From assembly GCA_936450465.1 (NCBI GenBank), contig OW388300.1, positions 17,807,266 through 17,871,265 on the forward strand: 64,000 bases of DNA, written 5' to 3'. The stretch is from Gibbula magus (taxonomy: Eukaryota; Mollusca; Gastropoda; Trochida; Trochidae). Shown here one piece after another: positions 35,799 to 48,794 of the stretch. Position 1 is the stretch's first letter, and each line of letters starts with the position of its first letter. The notes under the pieces were generated by a model. It was not told the origin of the DNA. It made no database searches and was given only the letters and a program-made list of their open reading frames with translations. The position numbers were made by a program, and so were the translations under genes.

Positions 35799-36299
35799 CT
35801 GTAAAATACATAAATATGTAATGATGCATTTTCTTAATTCAAATGAAAACATGCAATCAGAGTACCAAGTGGGTATTGGGAAATTTATTGTACAATGAAC
35901 TTTATTTTCTAACCAATCTTTCATGACAAGATCACTAGTGTTGAAAATTGTTAAAAGCTTCAACTCATTTATGTTAACTTGTTAAGTAATAAATTATTAA
36001 TTATAAGAAGCAAAAAAGTGAGTTTGGCTCACTAATACCCCCCAACCTTCTTTTACAATCTCTTTGGATCATAACAAAATAAAATTCTAGTTATTATATT
36101 ATGATGTTACCCATGTAATTATGCCAAAAGATGGTTATTTTCATGTTGACTGACCACTGGGAACAGCCTGTCACCACAGTACCTCTGTGACGTCATAAGC
36201 CAATGCGCTACGTCAGACCATTGTTTCATGACGTCAAATCACATCAGTCACTGGTCACAGTGAAAATATGATGTTTAACTCATCTTATGAGTTAGAAAA

Positions 36300-36597
36300 A
36301 TAATATTTCACTCGTGGCTGAAATATATACTTCTTTTACCTCACAAAATGATATAAACATGGTATATCGAGGAAAGACAGATACCCGTAGGGCTCTATCT
36401 ATTAAACCATCATACAAGATTTTGGAATTATCAAAATTTAAAATTTTGGAAGAGAAAACTTCATTTATATGTGAACTGCATGGTTGCGAATGTAAATGTG
36501 ATTGCCCTGAATTTGAAATTGTTCTGTATATGCTCAAAGACATAAACATTTATTGAAATTTGAATTTATCAAATTGAATAAACAACTCTGATTCTGA
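36300..36597 (+). mobile_element. Possible LINE/SINE 3' end within the element
   Basis: A plus-strand frame (36314-36556, ending LYMLKDINIY) is followed by TTGAATAAACAACTCTGATTCTGAATC, whose TGATTC repeat resembles LINE tails. There is no diagnostic RT motif. The upstream stretch 36010-36250 contains two TGACGTCA sites (36188-36195 and 36229-36236) and may belong to another insertion. Confidence 0.3.
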
Positions 36598-36904
36598 ATC
36601 ACTTTAAACAAAATGTGATTAAATTAATAAAACTGTCAAATTAAAAGTAGGTACTTTTTATTTATTTATTTTATATACTAATGTTACATTTACTGAATTA
36701 GAGGGTAAATATTCTCTGAAAATGCATGATCATTTTAAAACTGAAATTGCCAAATTTTTATGTTTTTCTAATATTTATATTGAAATTTTTACATCATGCA
36801 AGACAGGATTTTTTTCTTACACTAAATTTTACTTGAGTTCATCACAAAATTAAACCAATAATGAACCATGTATCTATTTTATAGTCATAATAACTTATTT
36901 TTAC

Positions 36905-36979
36905 CTCTATGCTTTGTGTTGTCAAATTGGCATTTGTTTTCTCCACTTTCTCATCAGTTCTTGTAACAAACTGGATTTC
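36905..36979 (-). CDS. Candidate small exon inside the 5.9 kb element
   Basis: 75 bp on the minus strand between acceptor TTTGTTTCAG and donor GAG|GTAAAAA, reading EIQFVTRTDEKVEKTNANLT and TQSIE in the only open frame. Its phase (0/0) does not fit directly with 35661-35798, so either another exon lies between them or this is not part of the same transcript. Confidence 0.35.
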
Positions 36980-37030
36980 CTGAAACAAAACCAAGAAAAT
37001 ATTATGAAATGTCTGACCATCTTTTTCCAA

Positions 37031-39180
37031 AATTTTACATTATGTTGCTTATATTGTTGATTATGGTTGAAAGTGTTCATTTCTTCTATTATCTTCTCAT
37101 TTTAGACACAAACGTTTTTTTACTTAATTTAAAATGATAGTCTATAAAAAAAACTAAAGCAACATTGACATGTTGAAATACCCATCACAAACTTTATTGT
37201 GATTCTCAGTTTGTGTATCGATTGATATACACAATACCAGGTAATATCATTTATGGGTCAGGGACATGATACATAACATTAAATTAATTAATGTTCTATT
37301 TGTAAGCAATGACCTAAAATTGATAGGGGTGACATTGTGTAAATGATAATTAATTGAATGAAAATGTACATAGATATTTGGTTTTAAACATATAAAGTTA
37401 TGCCAGATTGAACTACATGTATATGACTATTGTAATCATTTAGAAAGAACAATTTCATTCTTTTCTCCGATATTTTTATACACAATTTAAATTATTTGAA
37501 AGTAATTAGATTTCTCTTTTCTGTGATTGGCTGACATAGATCTACAATATGATAAACTAACACGTATATGAACGCAATGTTGGATTATATTTTATAATTT
37601 TAAACCCCAATATTGATAATTTTTTAATATTAAATTCTATTTTTTTTAAAAAGAAGGTTTCATCAGCTGTCAGTCTGTCTCAGTCACAGTAGCCATTGTT
37701 ATTCATTTGAACTGACTTTAGAAAACAAAAGGTGTAACATGTTAATTCTTTTAAAAATGTTGTTAAATATCTGTTACTTCAGCAGGGAGGCACCTTTGAC
37801 AATGGGCCATTCATAGGGCTTTTCATTCTCATTTTCAAAATTTTAAATGGGCCATTCCCCTTTATAGCAACAGTAAACTTTCAATTTTCAATAGGCCATT
37901 TCTTCATCCAATGTGCAAAGGCCCATGGCCCCTACCCAATCCCTGTTTCAGGTTGTCTTCATCTATTGAAATTCAACTTATTTTCAACTCTAAACATAAC
38001 TTTTTAACTGTTACACTAAGCCTACATCTTGACATCAAGATTAATGCAAAATGACCATTCTTACGATAATGGTGATTAAATATTCTTAAATTATAATTCA
38101 GTTATTTGCAGATTTTAAACATATTACCTTCAACATTATGATATATAATAATTGTAAATATTTCAAACTTATGATCTGACAATAAATGTTCAAAAGCCTT
38201 AATGTAAATTTCAAAAGTCAGATGGCAATAATCAACACAGTGTGAATGTTGAATGAAAACATTCTTGAATAAAAAATTTATGAATTTCAAATTCAATCAT
38301 GTAAATTTTATCATTAATTCCTTATACTGTATATCACTTATACATACTGTTTTGTGTCATTTCAGGATTTTAATTAGTTTTAACAATTATGTGACTGTGT
38401 GACATAAGCAAATTCATTTGAATTGAATCTAAATTAGAATAATTCCTAACTGTGTCGACCTTCAAGCTGAGACAGGAAATTTCAATCATTTGTTTACTGA
38501 ATTCCATGAAATCTGTGCTGGAACAATCTATTATAGTGAAAGGGGTACAGTAATATATAGTGCCAACTAACTTGTGATATAATATTGAAAATGTAAGACT
38601 ATAATCATAGTTTATCTATTGTTTTGTTGTCAAAGTATCCAAAACGAAAACTATTATAAATATATAAAAAAATCTTCAGAAGATGGTTCACTTTCCTTCT
38701 CAAAGTTGGCCCCCTCTTTCCCCCATGAACAAATAGGCTGACCCTTTCATGAAGCAAGAACATTTGCCGTAACTCTCATGCTGTGTTATTGTTTCTGTTT
38801 TATTTATTAAGCCGAATTTATCTTATTTATTTATTGATTTTCATATTATCTATTAGTAACAAATATTAAGTTACAAAGGGATATTGCCTTTGATTGAATG
38901 TTGTTGAAATATTCAGTAAGCTCAAACTCTAAAAATAGATCGGAAAATCTCATACCAGTTTCAATGTAATTATTTAAATGCAGATCATTTTTAAATATAT
39001 ATGAATGACACTATTTAAGAGGCATTAATATAATTGTGTGTGAAGTATTTTTCAAAAGTGATTGCCATTAATGTGACTGTAAACTGCCATTGTCAATGAT
39101 CTAATTTTGTTACCACAGTGTAACTGAACACACGATTTACTGGTCATGATGCACAATATGAATTTTTCTCGGTATCTTTC
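37031..39180. other. Interior of the 5.9 kb element, no exon supported
   Basis: AT-rich. 37790-37930 has three GGCCATT phrases that look like a degenerate local repeat. Nothing else stands out. Confidence 0.45.
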
Positions 39181-39490
39181 GAAGTTGGATGGGTTTATTG
39201 GAACATCTCGAAGACATGGCTGGTAATATTCAAAATAAAGTTTTATCTTGTTTGAGGACTGTCAGACAGTCGGGCTGGGGAGAAAGAATTCAAGGCAGTC
39301 CGACAGAAAAGTTGACTGCCTCGGGCAGGCGTGCAGGCCGTTATTTCGATAAGTGGCATTTTATTATTTACTACAGTAGGCCGAGTCTTGTATTTCATAG
39401 GGCAAAAATCTGTTTTGATTTCGTTTCACATAGAATCGATGTACACAACGCTACGCCAGTTTTACTAACGCAGTCTAACGGTCTACATAC

Positions 39491-39695
39491 CGGTAAATGT
39501 TGTCGAGAACACGGCGTCACACGGACATTCTCTTTTCATCAGGGCTGTTTCATATCCTTTGAACTTTGCTAACAGACGTTCCTTGGGCTTGTTTTCCTCC
39601 TCGATGAGAGTTGTTGACCAGTTTGTTCGACGTTTGCCATCCGGTTCAATGATTTTGACAGCACTCGTTTCATTGCAGACGACGCAAGTTGTGAT
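39491..39695 (-). CDS. Candidate 5' exon inside the 5.9 kb element
   Basis: On the minus strand this stretch is open from just after a TAA (39696-39698) to a donor ACCG|GTATGT at 39490/39491. It reads TCVVCNETSAVKIIEPDGKR, then RTNWSTTLIEEENKPKERLL and AKFKGYETALMKRECPC. It looks like genuine protein and sits in a GC-richer island near the right end. No in-frame ATG lies early in the segment, so the start is lost, lies in another exon, or a frameshift separates it from the nearby ATG at about 39671. A short upstream frame (MSLRMFTHAL) ends just before it. The family is not recognised. Confidence 0.5.
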
Positions 39696-40120
39696 TTACA
39701 GCGCATGCGTGAACATACGCAGCGACATCTAGAGGTGTAGGAACCGCAACTCTGCACTACACATACGATTATCGAACCGGATTGGAGTTCAAATCCCTTC
39801 AAAAAGGGAATATTTTTATAATTTTTTAAAAGAATAAATCATTACTTTTACATATTTTTAAAAGAATACATTAATACTTTGAGCATGCTTTTTACATAAT
39901 GTCAATGTTTATTCAAAGTTTAAACTATATGTAATATAAAATGTTTTTTCAAATCTACAAAATATATTGGAAAAGCATTAAAAACAACATACCTTTTTTT
40001 AATTTTACTCAATTAATAATAGAAAGGTCACTCTATACACACATATTGAAGGAAACAACACTTCAAGCTGAAATACACAATAACACATCACAAAATATGA
40101 AAATGTGCTGGTCGAACTTT

Positions 40121-40264
40121 ATACGTCTATTAGACGTTGAATTAACATCTAGGATTAAACGTCGAAATGGCTACGTTGAATCAACGTCTAAAAGACGTTG
40201 ATATACGTCTAAACCAGATATAGACCTCATCTAGACGTCTAATAGACGTCTTGTGCCTGCTGGG
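40121..40264. repeat. Right ACGT array and TIR of the 5.9 kb element
   Basis: Contains about ten ACGT cores, including palindromes such as ACGTTGAATCAACGT, and ends CCTGCTGGG. Counterpart of 34341-34790 but shorter, and with more GTTGA-type units. Confidence 0.85.
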
Positions 40265-41156
40265 TGCATATTGTTTCTGAAAATAAGTCTTATAAAAGGA
40301 ACTAAACACCAGCTTTTATGCACTCAAATAATATATGTATATCGTTATCTATACAAGCTAAGATCAAAGTGACATTTACCATGTTTATATTATCGGGAGT
40401 TATTTCCTGAGGAGTGTGCCTAGTGATATTTGGCTCATCCAAGCAAATATATCTTTCTGGTCTACAACAAACATTGAATATAGCATTCTGCCATATTATG
40501 TTTATGATATTCGTCTATATGGCAATCGCCCTAATCTTTCCCAATCTTTAGTTTCCTGTACTTTTATCAATAGTATACCTAAAGCGTGACTGTATTTCTC
40601 AATTCCAATCTTGTTTTAGCAGTTATGAGATGCTGATTACGAATCTAGAAGCTTGATACAAGTTTCATTGCCGTTTTATTTCAACTTTACTTAACTTTAA
40701 GAATTTCTTTTTAACAAAATCAGGTTACATTTTGTGCTAAATTTCACATATATCACCATAATGACCATTCCTGCAGGTAGAAAATCTGCAATACCGTGTT
40801 GATAATGCATTGCTGGTAAAGGCGCTGTAGCACACCATTCTTACTGAAATAAAAAGAGCTCACGAATTTTCTTTAGAATGACGTGTCATTCTAACTCGAC
40901 CTCACCCCGCTTTTGTAAATTATTTTCACTTAGTTCTATGTATTTAGTCACATTTACAAACATACATTGAGGGAAACATTGTACAAGGGTTATATGATCA
41001 CAGTGCTCTTGATCTTAATGATTTAACGTTTTCTATGATATATGCGTTGTACATCACGCATAAACTCCTAAAGACACTATATTCAGAAAAAAGCTTTCAT
41101 GATATGAAGGGCCTCTTCTTGAGATTAAAGTGGGTATTGGCATTTAATTTTATATT
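40265..41156. other. Intergenic with a MITE-end fragment
   Basis: At about 40818-40836 the phrase AAAGGCGCTGTAGCACA matches the terminus of the TTAA MITE family (GGCGCTG subfamily), without a matching second end. The rest is AT-rich and featureless. Confidence 0.5.
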
Positions 41157-41670
41157 TAGCTCATCCGGCCTGAAAGGCCCGATGGGCTTATGGCATGGCA
41201 TGGCGTCCGGCATCCGTCCGTCCGTCCGTCCGTCCATCCGTCCATAAACTTTTCGCTTTTTCGACTTCTTCTCCAGAACCAATGACTCCACAGAGCTAAA
41301 ATTTATATGTGCAGACTCCTTGGCCCATGGGGATTCTAAATTAAAGATTTCGTGACCCCGTGACCCCAAATGGAGTCACAGGGGTCACATCGTTAAAAAC
41401 CTATTTTCATCTTCTTCTCCACTTCCAAAAGGTCTAAATTAAAGATTTCGTGACCCCGTGACCCCAAATTGGGTCACGGGGTTCACATCCTTAAAAACAT
41501 ATTTTCATCTACTCCAGAACAAATGTACCTAGAAGGCTGTAATATTGTGTGCAGACTCTTTAGCCAATGGGGATTCTAAATGTTAGACTTGGAGACAAAT
41601 AAGCGCCTCAATCCATGACCTAAAAATATATTTCAGTCTTCATAAACAATATAAATCCTGATGAGCTACA
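41157..41670 (+). mobile_element. GTCCGTC-type dispersed repeat, forward copy
   Basis: It begins TAGCTCATCCGGCCTGAAAG, contains (CCGT)n near 41213-41240, then internal units of about 100-120 bp built on GGGGATTCTAAAT...TTTCGTGACCCCGTGACC, and ends CCTGATGAGCTA. TAGCTCATC and GATGAGCTA form a short inverted terminus. The opposite-orientation partner is at 52085-52686. No ORF of its own. Confidence 0.8.
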
Positions 41671-41924
41671 GAGCCCATGGCTCTATTTTTTATCTTCAAC
41701 ATAGCAATGCATTAACTCAAAAACAACATTTGATAAATCTCATAATATATAACTTCCTCCACCAATTATGTGAGAGCACGTTAGTATGAAACTGATTCAC
41801 TATTGACTTCGACTTGGTCAAAGAGTAACTCCAAGTAGGAAAAAGAAGATCAACAATGTTGATGATTAGCTTAAACACGTGCACATGCACACAGATTATG
41901 GTCTCCATGGTATATTGAAGGAAA
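41671..41924. other. Intergenic, no feature seen
   Basis: Unremarkable AT-rich spacer before the next duplicated block. Confidence 0.5.
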
Positions 41925-44900
41925 ATGTAATAACACAATTTGCAACGATTAATACGGAAATTCGTGTATGTTCAGTACAATGGCTAGAAAAACATGTAAC
42001 ATACATTATGCGTGTCACTCTCTTCTAGAACCGATGTCCTATTCATCCTGAAAGAGACATTCAATTTCCTCTAGCGTCCATTAACGTCTTTGTGGTGATT
42101 GATGACTGTGTTATTATGTTCAGGGTAAATGTTATCAGTTTATTTGATCCCTATTTTATGGTGTCGTGAAAGTAGAAGCAAAAACACCGAGCTAGCGCCA
42201 GTGATGGATATGAGATGTTGGACAATCAATCTGTGTTACTGGAACATGTCGTCGCAGGAAAAGTTTAGCGAGTTAAACTGAAAGGCCGTGGATACATTAA
42301 AATATTGTCACTGTTTATAATCCTACTGTTTTTTCATACAAGGGCATGTCAAACGTTTACTACGAGATTTAACATTCGAAAGAGAATTAAATGACAAGAA
42401 GTCATTAATCAGGCTTAGCCTATTAGTTTATTGTGTGCTTCTCTTAAATAATGAGATGTAGCATGCATCTTCAAGATGTCCCTTTGAGATATGTACAACA
42501 TGTTTAAAGTTTTTTATTGATAAAATGTTTTAACTATGATACACTCTAGCATATTTAAGCATTTGAGTAGGGTGACATCTCCGTCAATGTTAGATTTATA
42601 TATTTATATCTTATCACAGCGTTTTGTAACACCCTTAACTGTTGAAAGATCATACTCATCATATGCATTGTTCAATAACGTTGTTAGATAGTATAAGTGT
42701 CACTGCGAAACACATAATATGGTTTAAAGATAACATGGGAAATCGGCTATAAAAGTCATATGAATGAACAGTTCATCTATAAAAGAGGATATTAAAACAT
42801 CTGTTGCATGTAGATTATGTATGTGTGGATCTGTTGTTGTAGCATCAAGATGATTTGGTTAACTAAGATGAAAATTAGATAGGAGTAGATTTGTTTGAAG
42901 AATATGCATCTGAAATGAACCATTATCCGTTTGTGTTGGGTTTTTTTTAAATTGAAGTACATTTAATGTATTCAGTAACATTTAATTTCTCGTCAATGGA
43001 TAATTTTACTTCATTTTCAAAATATTATTGCATGGATAATGTACTTGCAGTTCATATTTCCGAGTTGTTTGAAGTTCGTTTCATAACCTGAATACAATTG
43101 AATGGAACACAGGTATAGTTATTTATGTCTCTATTACTGTCCAAAACAAATAGACTGAATTCTTAGTAAGTAATAATACTGTCCTATATTTGTTCAACAA
43201 CACCTACAGCGTGTTAATGTTGATTCTTTCCTCTCAAGTCTTGAAATTCGTATGCTCTTCCAAATACAATAGGGAACTCATTCAGTGCATCGCCTTGTAT
43301 TCACAACAAACAAAATGCTCATCACTCGAGCCCCTCAAATACGTGATTTGTGTTTCTGTTCTTGTCCTGAATTATCACATCTAACTTGTAATAAATTCAG
43401 ACAGAGAGGCGCCTTACAGGCAGGAAGACACGTGGTGAAACTATGTGTTGTTAAAGTGTTTCTCAAAAGTCAGAAAGCCCATCAGTGATGTCTCTACATT
43501 TTGGGCAGACACTAACGTATCATGAAATGCTACTCCTCGAGTGAAGCTTAACATACTGGAAAAAATAAGTTAGATATATTGTAATTTTATGATTAATATG
43601 TCATTAATGAGTCAATTCATAAATATGTCATTATTCCAAATTTACAAATTTCCCTTATTGTTGGCACACATAGGCTATTTTAGTTCACTTGAAATGAAAA
43701 TTTCTCCTTTTCAATTGTTAACAATAAAACATTTCTGGTTGTTAAAGAAAGCATGTATGGAGTTGTTCACGAGCAGGTTCAAGGTTATCATTTCTGGGAC
43801 ATTGGCTAACAGTTGTATTACTTTATGTTTGATTATGATAACGACATACACTACTGTGCAGAATTTAGAACACCGTTTTCGCGAACATTTCGCGAGCACT
43901 TCGCGAGCACTTCGCAAACATTTCGTGTACATTTTGCGCACATTTTGTGAACATTTCGCGAAATAAGGTGTACTTAATTCTGCACAGTAGTGTATTTGAT
44001 TTGTATGTGATTAACTAGATTATCATTTAAATTATTATTATTACTATTATAACTATATTATATACTAACACATTCGGGAATGAAACTCATTATTCAGTGA
44101 TGTTTCAGATAAATGAATATGTGATTAACTACATTACAATTGTAAAATACACATTATAAAACATTCTGCTTTCCTATCAACTTGATCAGAAACAATTTTA
44201 ATTAAGCAATTTCCTGAATCCGATTATTTCAATACCTTCATTACAATGTTTAATTTTATTTCAAAACCCTTCTCATAATTCCGCGTGAGGCAGGAATTCG
44301 AATTTCAATTGTGCGAGTATCTTGCTTAACCAGGCCATTAGCACTCATGGTTTATAATATTACATTGTTACACAGAGTTGAAATGTTGACAAAACTCAAG
44401 ATCGATAACTGATATTGTACATATCATGAATGTTTTCAAAACACTTTTTAAAGAAGCAGTTAGACTATGTTCTGCTTTATAAATAATTAGCATACATTAC
44501 CTTAAGTAGGATATGTTTACAATCTTCCTGTCTAAACACAAACCAGATGTACATTGTTTATTGTCAGATGGCTAAAGCGATCTTGTTGGAATCCTTTTCG
44601 ATAATTATATGGAGACAGACTAGTGAATTGTTGTGTACACACGAAGATTGCAGAATATGAGTATTACAATCAAATTAGGATCACTTTATTCCTTTGCAAA
44701 CATTAAACACCATACGATGTTCCTAATGCATAATGGTCACGATGTGATAAGATCCAACTAATATTTAATAAACTAAATAGTATAATTTGGCCATAAGAAT
44801 GGTGAAATCACTCTATGAAAATAAATGACTGGTTTAAATACACTATGGTAATATAAGTAAATGATTCCCAAATAGGAATGAAAGGATACTAGAAACTGAG

Positions 44901-46800
44901 TAGAAACGTGACGAAAAAAATAACAAACCAATAACTTAAAAGACAAATCTGAAAGTCACTTCGCAGAGGAACATGTTATATTTTAAAAGATAATAATTTT
45001 AACTTGTTTAAAAGCTATTGTTATTTAAATTTGAACTTCCTCTCAAATCATACAGTTCATCTTTACCTATGTCTATTTCACTTGCATACTGGTACAGGAC
45101 ATAAAACAATGCAATTACAAAATAATAATCAAAATGAAGATAGATTCAAATTAGTAATAACATAAATGATAAACGAGATATAATTCAAAGTGCAATATAA
45201 ATCACCGGATATTGAAAGAACATCAAAATTCGGAAAATCGTAAACTCTTTTTGAGGAGATTCAATGATTGAAATAAGAGAATATATATAACATGCCATCG
45301 TTGCTCTGTGGGCAGTTACAATCAGGCATACGTTATGTGGATGACCAGCATATAGAAGAGAAGAGAAAATACACCAATCTGTTGGTACATAAACAGGTAC
45401 CATTATAGTGTGAGTGTGTCTCATGTAAAAGAAACGTTTAATAACTTGAATTTGGACAGTTACTCGGGTACTTGAGTATCATTTACATTAACACGTTATT
45501 GTCATTTAACAAATAGTTTGAATTGTCTGCAGTATTAACACTAACCCTTTTACCCACTAATCAAACGAAAAATGTGTCTATTGGAGGAAGTATTCTTGTG
45601 TAAAGGGTTTATCATCAATTAATTTGTTTGAGTCATATTTATAATAATTATGATTAATGATGATACCCAATGAATAGCGCTCAGTCTCTAGATTAAATCA
45701 TCCAGTGAAATTCACTAAACTCACGTGCAAAAGACACGTCCCCATCCAAAATATAAGATATTTCAATCGACGGGTGATAATTGCGACTGAAACAGCGTTA
45801 CGTCATGTCTTCACAACCCAACAATACTAAATATGAATTTTCAAAAACATTATCTATTCATAACTCTGAGAAACACAAGTTTTAAGAAATGGTCGTTTTG
45901 GAATCTCCTTAACTAGACGAGATAGAAGCCTCAAAAAGCCAGTTTTGGCTTGTTTTGTGACGTCCTACAGTAATGACGCGTCAAAAACTTTAAATCAAAG
46001 AAGGTAATTTATGTCGAGGATAACTTTAATTAATTAAATTTCTACTTTTTCAATGTTTTAAACTTAAATACCAAATATTGTGGGCCAAAAACATCTTTAA
46101 AAAGCGATTTTAGCACCCCATGTGTATTTGAAAAGATGTAAAAATAAAAGAAGCATACTCTGATGTATGAAATTGTGAATACCACTTTACTTAACACGTG
46201 GCTATCAAATACATTCAAAATCTACTTTCTCCGACATCAATATTTCATTTTATACTATTTTTAAAATGTGGGGACGTTTCTTTTGCACGTGAGTTTACCT
46301 TCTCCAGCGATACTGATACTCGAGATACGGTCAGGGTAACTTTCTTCTATACATACAACAGCAGAGATTACTTTCATGAATACTATCTGCGTAGTTCAGA
46401 GTTCAGAGATATAGGCAGGAATGCAGAAAATTGTGTATTTACATGTTAATTCATGTGTAACATTTCTACAAACCACAGTCGGCTGTTGTAAAACATATGT
46501 TTATGTATCCATTCCGTTTTAAACGAGGGGCAAAACAAGTTATAAGATTTATTTACACAACTGCATTAGATATCTTGAAACACTTTGAAAATGTATCATG
46601 TAAATAAACAGATATCATTTGTGTATTTATATTTTCATTGTACCGTTTTATGATCAAATCAAAATCCTGTTTCAAGTAGATTTAAAAATGCATTGGGTAG
46701 TGGGAAATCAGTCATACTTACTTGATATTATAATCTATATTCAAGTGTGTTGTTTCTGGTATTACAAAATCTTAAACATAATGACAAATGAGAAATACGA
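41925..46800. repeat. Large diverged duplication, copy 1 (paired with 56985-63990)
   Basis: Collinear matches include 41940-42250 with 57000-57305 (about 90% by eye), 43190-43500 with 58850-59160, 44100-44460 with 62170-62520, 45160-45430 with 62570-62830, and 46300-46720 with 63610-63990. No reading frame is conserved between the copies; gene content is therefore not supported. Confidence 0.85.
43847..43994. mobile_element. 144 bp Tc1/mariner-type MITE
   Basis: The element is 43849-43992 between TA dinucleotides. The inverted ends (CACTACTGTGCAGAATT and complement) extend about 38 bp with few mismatches, to TTTCGCG. The centre is built of 11-12 bp tandem units of the type GAACATTTCGCG/AGCACTTCGCG. 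The overlapping open frames on both strands are by-products of this structure. CACTACTGTGCA-like termini with a TA target are typical of Tc1/mariner derivatives. Confidence 0.85.
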
Positions 46801-48794
46801 TATAAGATAAAGAGTAAACGTAACCACTCTCCAATAGATTGGCATTCCCAATATGTTAACCTACATGCATCAATTCATTTCGGTATGCTAGTAATTGAAA
46901 CATAGCAACATCAATAACTGTACAAATACATGCCATGTAGATAGAGAAGGCATGGGAAACTCGTACAAACTGGTTTATCTCATGGCTGAATGGTCATGGT
47001 AATACGACATCCATTACTGGCGAGAGTTGCCTCGTTTCAAATTTTGTGAGTTAGAATTCTGCAATGATATCATCAGGAATGTGAAAGAATGTGTTCTTGT
47101 ACAGATATAGTGTTTCCCAATATCACAATGTTGTAATAAACCTAGCGTTCAGTAGAGAGACTTATTATTCAGATAATGGACACACGCAACATTCAAATAT
47201 GGGACCATACAATGTGAAATGTGTGTGCCTGATGGTTGGGCGTCTTGCTGTTACGAAACTAAGTGCTGGTAATATTTGCATCCTCGAGAAAGTAAATCAA
47301 TTTGTTCTGCAGCAGAGTGAAAACAATTCGTAATTTCGAAATTTAAAATATATACAAGACTGAGGTAAGTGTGTGAAACGTCAACTATTACATACACCTG
47401 TACATGCTTTCATTTGTTTTCTGTGTTGATGGTATAATCAACATACTTTGGTCACAGTGTGTTTTGGGAATGACTATTGCATACATCAGGTTATATAATA
47501 CAGCACATCTATAACTTAAATCAGAGGATTCTAAAAGTTGGTTTTCAAGTAGGAGACCAGCTGATGCGGTTACAATGTCATCTTTATTGTATGCAGTAGC
47601 ACACATCATATATGTGTATATAATAAAGTAACAGATTTGTGTAATGTAAACACTAAAACGTAACTGATGCGAACATGATGATTAAAGACAAGTCAAGTTT
47701 TCTTTGTTCTGCCTGTTATTACTTTATATGAATTTGACATTGTTAAATGAAAATGTTAATCTTTTTGTTTAGGTATCACACGAATTCACTATGGTAATAC
47801 TAATACTGAAGTAAAAGTTACACAGTTCTTTTTTTTAGGATTCTGGTCAATATTACTGCTATTTACTGTAATATAGTTCGTATTTCAAATTACAAATATA
47901 AAAATATATAACCTTTGTTTTCTTAACATTCTCAAACATAAAAAAACACTACTTACTGTTGATGTTTTGGTGGTGCTTTAAGAACGCTATTGATAAATAA
48001 TGAGTTGGGGGATTGTTTTGAAAGGTTTGTGTTCACACGTAAATATGACTTAAGAAAGCACTTTCACCACTGCCATCTTTGTCTTTATGTGCAATTACCA
48101 CCTCATAGAAATAATACCATAATCGGTCTGGGATATTTCGCACGAACAGGATCTTGTTTTTATTACTGTGTTATTTCACATCTTATCACTTGGAGCATAT
48201 AAAAGAGATGGGCGTAAACACAATCAGCGGTTTGTGAGATCTTCAATGCTACAATAACATAAATCAAACTGAAACATATGCTTATGTTCTAAGCTTAGTG
48301 AACAATTTGTAACATCAAACATATATTTTCATTCAGTGATTTATACTTTCCAATCACAATGTTGGCAAAGTGAAGATATCAAAATAGATAATAATGAACA
48401 GCACGCAATTGCCACCAATTGTTTTGTTACTTAATATCTCAAAACATAATACAAACATTATTTTGTTCCCACTTCTCACAAATGTTAAGAAAACAGAGTT
48501 ATATAAAGAATATGCATATCCCTCCGTTCATTTTTATATTCAGAGCAAACAAAGTTACAAGATTGCTGAATGCATCTTCAGTTGTGTTATTTATTTGATA
48601 GACACCTTTTATGCAATTATATCATTAAACAACAAGCTTGTGATATTTTTTCATATTTGTATATTTCAATGTGGTTTAATATTTACCTCGCTACCAAGGT
48701 TCAAATAGATATAAGCCGATAAATCGAAGCATTGAATATATATATATAGAATGAGCTATTTATGTTGTTTATGTAGATTAAAATGAATTTTATT
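46801..48794. other. Intergenic, no feature seen
   Basis: AT-rich. The longest frame (48394-48708, 104 codons) has biased hydrophobic composition and no motif. Nothing is supported. Confidence 0.45.

Larger units (their letters stand above)
34341..40264. mobile_element. 5.9 kb TIR-bounded element with ACGT-rich subterminal arrays
   Basis: The ends are inverted copies. The left reads CCCAGCAGGCACAAAGACG and the right, complemented, reads CCCAGCAGGCACAAGACG; the match continues for about 34 bp with one indel and one substitution. TG abuts both ends (a possible 2 bp TSD; the true length is ambiguous). Subterminal arrays of AGACGTCTA/TAGACGTTTA motifs occupy 34351-34790 and 40121-40250. The AT-rich interior holds minus-strand exon-like segments at 39491-39695, 36905-36979, 35661-35798 and 35450-35520. 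Dense subterminal repeats are known for CACTA and KDZ/Zisupton-type transposons. I saw no DDE or tyrosine-recombinase core, so the superfamily is open. Confidence 0.8.

Noticed and set aside
43589..43966. 125-codon plus-strand frame
   Set aside because: Its C-terminal half is the tandem array of the Tc1-type MITE and the rest has no motif; it is not conserved in the duplicate at 59 kb.
46198..46449. 83-codon plus frame (RVTFFYTY...YYLRSSEF)
   Set aside because: Partly preserved in the copy at 63.63 kb but frameshifted in the copy at 63.33 kb, with no motif or splice context; treated as duplicated non-coding sequence.
48394..48708. 104-codon plus-strand frame
   Set aside because: Hydrophobic, AT-driven composition, no motif, no splice context and no conserved duplicate.
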